DNA of 48,828 bases from Acidobacteriota bacterium (lineage in GTDB: Bacteria; Acidobacteriota; Vicinamibacteria; Vicinamibacterales; UBA2999). The notes below the pieces were generated by a model. The model ran no database searches. It worked only from the letters and a program-made list of their open reading frames with translations, and was not told the DNA's origin. The translations under genes were made by a program, and so were the position numbers. Shown piece after piece: positions 42,221 to 48,828 of the stretch (its first letter is position 1; every line of letters begins with the position of its first letter). Location: NCBI GenBank assembly GCA_003222635.1, contig QHWQ01000254.1:1-48828 (forward strand), read 5' to 3'.

Positions 42221-43693
42221 TCAAGGCTCCCGAAGGCGTAGCCAGCGCCACAGCGGCGCGGCCTGGAATCGGATGAAGCGTGCGGACGAGCCGCGCAGGC
42301 TCGGGGCGAACAGAAACGTGCGCGGGCTCGAAACGAAACGCGACGACCAGCGGCGTTTGTAATCGTGCGCGCCGTGCGAGACGACGATGGACACGCCAGA
42401 GGCCGCGAGCATCTTCAGCGCCTGCTGGACGAGATACGACCCGGGTGAGAGGTGCGCGAAGCGCTCGGCGTAAGAAAGCGTCACGTCGTAGTAGCGGCCG
42501 CGCTCGACCAGCCCCATCACGGCGGCCGCGTCTTGGCCGTCGATGGACAGCAGGGACACGTGGAGCATCCCGCGGCGGGCGAAGCGCCGCGCGAGCGTCG
42601 CGAGATAGTCGCGGTGGATGTCCGCGAGCCGCGCACCGTTCAATTTGTAGCTCGCCTCCGTGACCGCGAAGAGCCGGTCAATCGATCGTTCCAGCCGATC
42701 GATGCCGTCCGTCAGATGCACGCCATCGACGAGCACACGTCCCGCCGCCGCGATGCGTGACGACTGCCGTTTTACGGTGCGCCTGAAATTGCGGCTCATG
42801 CGGTGGCAGTAGCTCTCGTATCCGCCGCTCAGATCGACCAGGGCATCCTCGTGCGCCGCCATCTCGATCGAGAGGTGCCGCCGTGAGGCGGCGCCGGCAA
42901 TCGCCTCGAACCGCTCGGAGTCCGGGTCCAGGCCGATGAGCGAGATCACGTCGAAGTGGACGGAATCCGCCAGCGATTCGATGAAGGCGCCCGCCGCCCA
43001 GGGCTCGTCAACGGGCACGAGAAATTCGCCCGCATGCGCATCGTGAACGGCGAACTGAATGCGGGTCACCGGCACACGACCCAGGCGGCCGCGTCGCTGC
43101 ACGAACGGGGCGACGCCGACAACCCGGTTGCCGCGCCGCGCGATGCCAATCAGTGGATCACCCGATAGTGCGGGCCGGGTCCTTTCGGAGCTGGCATATG
43201 CGCTGTACCACGTCTCCAGAAAGTCAAACGACTGCGGGGAACCGCCTCGCCAATTGACGACCGGATGGGAAAGCGCCTGTTGCTTCAGCGAATCGGGATC
43301 GACCGCGTGCGTGGGGTAGCACGCCGCGCCGACGGAGATGCGAAGCGGCGTGGTGAACTCGTAATGATCGATCCGCTGCACGAGCCGATCGATCACCTTC
43401 GTTGCGTTCTCGTAGTCCGCGTCGAGCAGCACGAGCGAGAGCACACCCGCCTCCGTGGTGCCCATCACATCGGTGTCGCGCACGTCATGGCCGATGATGC
43501 GGGCGACCTCGTCGAGCGTCCCCTCATCCGCCGTGACCGTCATGCCGTCCCATTCGCGCCGTGTCTCGAGCGCGATGAGCGTCAGATAGTTCTGCGAACG
43601 GACGGCGCGCTTCATCTCGCCGTCGAGGATGAACTCGAACGCATGCGGCGTGAGAAGGCGCGAGCCTTCTTCTTCGAAAAAGCTGTCGGCCAC
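42221..43693 (-). CDS. Degenerate GGDEF-like domain fused to a FemAB-like acyltransferase
   Basis: 490 residues from GTG 43693 (start uncertain, 8 nt after the activator stop). Residues 1-145 follow the diguanylate-cyclase fold (FEFILDGEMKRAVRSQNYLTLIALE, DVARIIGHDVRDTDVMG, LRISVGAACYPTHAVDPDSLKQQA) but the GGDEF signature is replaced (TTEAGVLSLVLLD), so it is inactive. At HPVVNWRGGSPQSFDFLETWYSAY it changes into a FemAB/CelD acyltransferase whose usual first 30-40 residues are absent; the rest is normal (CHRMSRNFRRTVKRQSSRI, DAAAVMGLVERGRYYDVTLSYAERFAHLSPGSYLVQQAL). The join looks like an in-frame deletion that fused two neighbouring genes. Confidence 0.72.
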   Translation of the reverse strand: MADSFFEEEGSRLLTPHAFEFILDGEMKRAVRSQNYLTLIALETRREWDGMTVTADEGTLDEVARIIGHDVRDTDVMGTTEAGVLSLVLLDADYENATKVIDRLVQRIDHYEFTTPLRISVGAACYPTHAVDPDSLKQQALSHPVVNWRGGSPQSFDFLETWYSAYASSERTRPALSGDPLIGIARRGNRVVGVAPFVQRRGRLGRVPVTRIQFAVHDAHAGEFLVPVDEPWAAGAFIESLADSVHFDVISLIGLDPDSERFEAIAGAASRRHLSIEMAAHEDALVDLSGGYESYCHRMSRNFRRTVKRQSSRIAAAGRVLVDGVHLTDGIDRLERSIDRLFAVTEASYKLNGARLADIHRDYLATLARRFARRGMLHVSLLSIDGQDAAAVMGLVERGRYYDVTLSYAERFAHLSPGSYLVQQALKMLAASGVSIVVSHGAHDYKRRWSSRFVSSPRTFLFAPSLRGSSARFIRFQAAPLWRWLRLREP

Positions 43694-43701
43694 CTCCAGT
43701 C

Positions 43702-45135
<1,434 letters not shown>

Positions 45136-45183
45136 CGCCCAACGTCCTTCCGCCCGCCGAGTTCGCGGACGAGCCTTCGGTCG

Positions 45184-45199
45184 AGCAAGTGAAATGCCA
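45184..45199 (-). promoter_or_regulatory. Sigma-54 (-24/-12) promoter for the activator gene
   Basis: Minus strand TGGCATTTCACTTGCT: TGGCA at -24 and TTGCT at -12 with the 5-nt gap of the TGGCAC-N5-TTGCW consensus, a single mismatch. Predicted start near 45174, giving a leader of about 39 nt before ATG 45135. An A/T-rich stretch lies just upstream, suitable for activator or IHF binding. Confidence 0.78.
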
Positions 45200-45257
45200 C
45201 AGCAGAAAAATGTTGGAATCGAACGGAAAAATTAGCAATTCTGGAAAATGAGTCGGC

Positions 45258-45297
45258 CTGAAAAAGCGAAACCGCGCTGCCCGGTGGAAGCGCGGTT
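45258..45297 (-). terminator. Intrinsic terminator after the second activator gene
   Basis: Perfect 9-bp stem AACCGCGCT (45270-45278) / AGCGCGGTT (45289-45297) with a 10-nt loop, followed on the minus strand by CGCTTTTTC. It lies 60-99 nt past the stop of the upstream minus-strand gene and separates it from the sigma-54 promoter. Confidence 0.7.
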
Positions 45298-45356
45298 CTC
45301 ATAAAGGACGAGGAGAGAGTCGGCCGTTACGTACTCAGCCGGAGCACGGCCACACC

Positions 45357-46934
45357 CTACGGTCGTTCGATCCCGGTTTCTTTGATCTTGTTCAGCAGGG
45401 TCTTGTAGCTCACGCCCAGGAGTTGCGCCGCCTTACGGCGGTTCCAGTGCACCTGGCGCAGCGTGTCGGCGATGACAGTACGCTCGGCCGAGAGCGCCGC
45501 TTCGCGCGCGACATCGGAGAGCCGGCGGCCATCCTGACTCGGCGCCGGTAGCGTGTCGTCGGTGTCCTCGTCATCATCTGGCACGGCCGCGGCCGACGGC
45601 GGCGGCACAGCGCCCGCGTGCGGCGGAGCCGCGGCAGCCACCGGTGCGTGAAATGCGGGCGGCGCCGGCTCGATCGGCGGCGGATTCGGGATCAGGCGCG
45701 GCTTGTTGAGCTCGCGGACGACCAGCTGCTCGTCCTGCAGGATCACGAACCGCTTGATCATGTTTTCGAGCTCGCGCACGTTGCCCGGCCACTCGTATGA
45801 GAGAAAGCGCGCGCGCAGTTCGTCGGAGAGCGGCCGCACGGGCCGGTTGTAGCGCTGCGAGTACTTCGCGATGAAGAAGTCGGTCAGCTTCGGAATTTCG
45901 TCGCGACGCTCGCGCAGCGGCGGGACGTAGGCTTCGATCACTTTCAGCCGGTAGTAGAGATCCTCGCGGAAGTCTCCGCGCACCATCATCTGCTCGAGGT
46001 CGCGGTTGGTCGCCGTCACCACGCGCACGTCGACCGTGATCTTCTTGTTGCTTCCGAGCTTGGTGAACTCGGCGTCCTGCAGGACGTGCAGCAGCTTGGC
46101 CTGCAGCGCCGGCTTCATCTCGCCGATCTCGTCGAGGAAAATCGTGCCGCTGTGCGCCTGCTCGAACTTGCCGATGCGCGTCGTCGCGGCGCCGGTGAAC
46201 GCGCCCTTCTCGTGGCCGAACAGCTCGCTTTCGAGCAGTTCCGCCGGCAGCGCCGCGCAGTTCACCTTCACGAACGGCTTGGCCTTGCGCGTCGATCGCT
46301 GATGGATGCCGCGCGCGACCAGCTCCTTGCCGACGCCGCTCTCGCCGCGAATGAGCACGGTGACGTCGCTGTCGGCGACCTGCTCGATGATGAGCGCCAC
46401 CTGCTGCATCGCCGGGCTCTCGCTCCAGCCGATGAACGCGTCGCTCTGATCGTCGGTCAGCTGACGCCGCAGATCGGTGAGCTCGTGGACGAGACGATTG
46501 CGCTCGACCGCCTGCTTGATCGCCGCGTCGAGCGCGATTTCGCCGAGGCCTTCGGGGTCATCCGGCTTGACGACATAATCCGCCGCGCCGAGGCGGACGG
46601 CTTCGACGATGGTCGCGGCCTGCTCGCGGCCCGAGAGCATGATCACCTGCAGCTCGGGGCGCGCGGCCTTCAGCGCCTTCAGCGTCTGCAGGCCGTCCAT
46701 GCCGGGCATCGCGACGTCGAGCAGCACGATGTCGGGCGGCTCGCCCTGACGGATCGCCGCGACGATCTCGTCGCCGCGCGTGTAGGAGCGCGCCTCGTAC
46801 CCACGAAGCGCAAGAAACGTCCGAAGATAGCCGGCAAACCCGGAGTCGTCATCGACCACGGCGATGTTTGCCGGCCTGCGATCGTCGGAGGTGCTGTTCG
46901 CGGCTTCTGAGCTGGCGCCCGCCACTGCTGACAT
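45357..46934 (-). CDS. Sigma-54-dependent response regulator (PrsR-like) 2
   Basis: 525 residues from ATG 46934. Receiver with DDD at 28-30, phospho-acceptor Asp73 (VLLDVAMPGMDG), and Lys in VVKPDD. AAA+ with GESGVGKE at about 197-204, GAFTGA at 244-249 and TIFLDEIGEM. A Pro/Ala-rich linker of about 70 residues (PPPIEPAPPAFHAPVAAAAPP...) precedes a Fis-type helix-turn-helix (HWNRRKAAQLLGVSYKTLLNKIKE). Close paralogue of the next activator downstream, so the two are probably a tandem duplication that has diverged in the linker. It follows the truncated histidine kinase by 13 nt and is likely its partner. Confidence 0.9.
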   Translation of the reverse strand: MSAVAGASSEAANSTSDDRRPANIAVVDDDSGFAGYLRTFLALRGYEARSYTRGDEIVAAIRQGEPPDIVLLDVAMPGMDGLQTLKALKAARPELQVIMLSGREQAATIVEAVRLGAADYVVKPDDPEGLGEIALDAAIKQAVERNRLVHELTDLRRQLTDDQSDAFIGWSESPAMQQVALIIEQVADSDVTVLIRGESGVGKELVARGIHQRSTRKAKPFVKVNCAALPAELLESELFGHEKGAFTGAATTRIGKFEQAHSGTIFLDEIGEMKPALQAKLLHVLQDAEFTKLGSNKKITVDVRVVTATNRDLEQMMVRGDFREDLYYRLKVIEAYVPPLRERRDEIPKLTDFFIAKYSQRYNRPVRPLSDELRARFLSYEWPGNVRELENMIKRFVILQDEQLVVRELNKPRLIPNPPPIEPAPPAFHAPVAAAAPPHAGAVPPPSAAAVPDDDEDTDDTLPAPSQDGRRLSDVAREAALSAERTVIADTLRQVHWNRRKAAQLLGVSYKTLLNKIKETGIERP

Positions 46935-46947
46935 CAGTAGGTGATCC

Positions 46948-47592
46948 TCAGGTTCGAAGGGGTAGTCTGAGAGCGGACCCGGCGCGCGGCCGATCGCCCG
47001 GCGCCGACCACAGCGCGCCGCCGAGCGCTTCCACCACACGCCGCGCAACGGGCAGCGCGAGGCCGAGCCCGCCGCGATATTCATCAAAAGGTGGCGGCGT
47101 ACCGAGGCCTGCGTCGACGAGCGACGGCAGCGCATGCTCTTCGCCGACCGCCAACACAGCCCACGGGGCCGTCCCCTCGAGCACCGAACACTCGGCGACG
47201 ATCGCGCCGGGCTCGCCGCGCTCTCTCAACGCGGCGTGCAGCAACGAGGTAATGGCCGCGGAGAGTCGCGCGCGATCGCCTGTCACCACGATTGGTCTCG
47301 TCGGTACGCGAACATCCAGCCGCACCCCGCGGTCTTCGCCCTCATGCATATCGCTCGCCAGCTCCGCTACAAGGGCCGCGAGATCGATGTCGTGTTGCGC
47401 CACGGCGAGCTCCTGCGATTCGAGCTTGCCGAGGTCGCTCATCTCGGCCACGAGCGCGCTGATGCGCTCGCAGGAACGTTCCGCTTCCTGCAGCATCTTT
47501 TTCTGCTTGTCGGTCAGCGGACCGCCATGCTCCTTGAGCACCATCCGGATGTAGCCGCACACGACGGTCACCGGTGTACGGAGCTCGTGCAC
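46948..47592 (-). CDS. Histidine kinase, truncated and with degenerate ATP-binding residues
   Basis: 214 residues from GTG 47592; the in-frame sequence continues upstream (FPRTISLAVHELRTP) to a TAG at about 47706 without a usual start codon, so the N-terminal sensory part is missing. The H-box is intact (AVHELRTPVTVVCGYIRM). In the catalytic domain the N-box reads SLLHAALRERG where LLxNA is needed, and the G1 Asp motif is not recognisable, while a G2-like GGLGLALPVARRVVEALGG remains. It may still be a phospho-acceptor but probably binds ATP poorly. Operon position suggests it serves the sigma-54 activator 13 nt downstream, as PrsK does for PrsR. Confidence 0.7.
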   Translation of the reverse strand: MHELRTPVTVVCGYIRMVLKEHGGPLTDKQKKMLQEAERSCERISALVAEMSDLGKLESQELAVAQHDIDLAALVAELASDMHEGEDRGVRLDVRVPTRPIVVTGDRARLSAAITSLLHAALRERGEPGAIVAECSVLEGTAPWAVLAVGEEHALPSLVDAGLGTPPPFDEYRGGLGLALPVARRVVEALGGALWSAPGDRPRAGSALRLPLRT

Positions 47593-47749
47593 GGCAAGCG
47601 AGATCGTTCTCGGAAAACGGTCGCGTTCGGTCGGCGAGCGGACAGCTTCGATAATGCTCGGCTTCGGCGCGCGGCGCCGATGCCTCCTCCCGCGCTCACA
47701 CTACCACGCAACGACCGAAGGTAAAGCTCGGCAATGACGTCGAACGTCC

Positions 47750-47755
47750 TATAAT
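47750..47755 (+). promoter_or_regulatory. -10 box (TATAAT) with leaderless spacing to msrP
   Basis: Perfect TATAAT followed by 7 nt and ATG 47763. No Shine-Dalgarno can fit, so the transcript is probably leaderless. No clear -35 box. Confidence 0.5.
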
Positions 47756-47762
47756 TAGCCCC

Positions 47763-48740
47763 ATGCTGATACGAAAAGCGCCCGACCTCCGGTTCTCGGA
47801 CATCACGCCGAAATCGCTCTACCTCCGTCGGCGGGAATTCCTGAAAGCGGCAGGCATCGCGGTGGGCGCAGCGGCCGCAGGGGTCGCATCGCCCTTTGCC
47901 ACCGACGCCGCCGCGCAACAGAAGCAGGGCACGGGACATGGCGGCAAGCTCGCCAACGTGAAGAAAAGCCCGCTCAGCACCACCGGCGAGAAGCTCACGT
48001 CGTGGGACGACATCACCAGCTACAACAACTTCTACGAGTTCGGTCCTTATAAAGAAGATCCCAAAGAGAACGCGGGGACGCTGAAGCCGCGCCCGTGGAC
48101 GATTCAGATCGACGGCTTCGTCGAGAAGAAGGGCACCTTCGGCTTCGAGGAATTCACGCACCCCTACCCGCTCGAGGAGCGCGTCTACCGGATGCGCTGC
48201 GTCGAGGCATGGTCGATGGTGATTCCGTGGGTCGGCATCCCGCTCAAGGACATCATCGCCGCCTACAAGCCGACGTCGCAGGCGAAGTACGTCGAGTTCG
48301 TCACCGCGTTCAACCCGGCGCAGATGCCGGGGCAGAGGACGCGCATGCTGCCGTGGCCGTACGTCGAAGGGCTGCGGATGGATGAAGCGATGAACCCGCT
48401 GGCGATCCTCGCCGTCGGCCTCTACGAAGAGGAGCTGCCGAACCAGGATGGCGCGCCGATTCGTCTCGTCACGCCGTGGAAGTACGGGTTCAAGGGAATC
48501 AAATCGATCTCCAAGATCCGCTTCGTCGATTACCAGCCGAAGAACACCTGGCAGGTGATGACGCCGCACGGGTACGGCTCCTACGCCAACGTGAACCCGA
48601 ACGTCGCTCACCCGCGCTGGAGCCAGGCGACCGAGCGGCGCATCGGCACGTTCTTCCGGCAGAAAACGCTGCCGTTCAACGGCTACGCGGATCAGGTCGC
48701 GTCGCTGTACTCAGGGATGGATCCGAAAAAGCTGTATTGA
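47763..48740 (+). CDS. msrP: Protein-methionine-sulfoxide reductase, molybdopterin catalytic subunit
   Basis: 325 residues, full length for the family. Tat signal [19 protein letters not shown] at about 19-38. The sulfite-oxidase-fold core is clear: [14 protein letters not shown], then [20 protein letters not shown] with the Cys that binds molybdenum, and [24 protein letters not shown]. The enzyme repairs oxidised methionines in periplasmic proteins, receiving electrons from quinol through MsrQ, whose gene follows with a 3-nt overlap. Start ATG 47763 lies directly after a TATAAT box. Confidence 0.93.
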   Translation: MLIRKAPDLRFSDITPKSLYLRRREFLKAAGIAVGAAAAGVASPFATDAAAQQKQGTGHGGKLANVKKSPLSTTGEKLTSWDDITSYNNFYEFGPYKEDPKENAGTLKPRPWTIQIDGFVEKKGTFGFEEFTHPYPLEERVYRMRCVEAWSMVIPWVGIPLKDIIAAYKPTSQAKYVEFVTAFNPAQMPGQRTRMLPWPYVEGLRMDEAMNPLAILAVGLYEEELPNQDGAPIRLVTPWKYGFKGIKSISKIRFVDYQPKNTWQVMTPHGYGSYANVNPNVAHPRWSQATERRIGTFFRQKTLPFNGYADQVASLYSGMDPKKLY

Positions 48741-48828
48741 AGCGCATCGTCCTCCTCAAGAGAATCACCTTCATCGCGGCGCTCATCCCCGCCGCGATGC
48801 TCGTTTATTACGCCGTCCAGGGCGACCT
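48737..48828 (+). CDS. msrQ: MsrQ haem membrane subunit, 3' end cut by window
   Basis: TTG 48737 overlaps the msrP stop (TTGA). The 30 visible codons ([30 protein letters not shown]) give a short basic start and the first membrane helix, matching the N terminus of MsrQ, the haem-b quinol-oxidising partner of MsrP. Identification rests partly on the msrP neighbour. Confidence 0.72.
   Translation, partial: MKRIVLLKRITFIAALIPAAMLVYYAVQGD

Overview
This window is high-GC bacterial DNA, coding-dense on both strands, with no rRNA, tRNA, CRISPR array, integrase or transposase that I can recognise. Gene content and the dispersed short repeats suggest an uncultured Acidobacteriota, perhaps Vicinamibacteria. 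That placement is inference from family resemblance and was not tested by phylogeny.

Region 1 (1-8185) is mixed housekeeping and accessory material: a 5'-cut VOC protein, a secreted metallo-beta-lactamase-fold hydrolase, a Tat-exported TRAP solute-binding protein, a receiver-like protein without its phospho-acceptor, a ROK sugar kinase, a phospholipase-D-fold protein lacking its N terminus, a radical SAM enzyme, a SET-domain methyltransferase and a SpoIID/LytB protein whose signal peptide is written by a palindromic repeat.

Region 2 (8186-17946, minus) is one tight operon of exopolysaccharide genes, read from 17946 down: GT4 glycosyltransferase, a heparinase II/III lyase split into two overlapping genes, a Pro-Ala-rich secreted protein, a degenerate asparagine-synthetase paralogue, a canonical asparagine synthetase, a nucleotide-sugar dehydrogenase lacking its catalytic cysteine, and a VTT (YqaA/DedA-like) membrane protein. 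A secreted propeller-like protein (18324-20459, plus) and a decayed outer-membrane protein (20587-21143, plus) lie between the two minus-strand operons.

Region 3 (20847-42036, minus) is the main polysaccharide assembly locus: outer-membrane barrel, Wza-type export protein, Wzz-type chain-length protein, a broken BY-kinase, polyprenyl-phosphate sugar transferase, Wzy/O-antigen ligase, glycosyltransferases, three FemAB-like acyltransferase domains in the locus as a whole, a DegT aminotransferase, a polysaccharide deacetylase fused to a Wzx flippase, a third asparagine synthetase, a formyltransferase, a second deacetylase and a beta-helix/GT2 composite. The set matches the exopolysaccharide half of exosortase-A (XrtA/PEP-CTERM) loci, but no exosortase or PEP-CTERM protein is visible here.

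Region 4 (42221-47592, minus) is regulatory: a degenerate diguanylate-cyclase-like domain joined to a FemAB domain, two tandem sigma-54 activators with intact GAFTGA loops (PrsR-like), and a truncated histidine kinase. A near-consensus -24/-12 promoter precedes the first activator gene. The window ends with msrP and the start of msrQ.

Two patterns run across the window. (a) Short-period repeats (7-nt or 9-nt units, often as inverted pairs) and two further dispersed families sit at gene junctions or inside genes in frame. (b) At least six, perhaps ten, genes show an internal or terminal loss of an estimated 40-70 codons relative to their families, giving lost catalytic residues, frameshifts or gene fusions. 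Either this genome is decaying by small deletions or the assembly contains systematic small deletions. Read mapping would decide.
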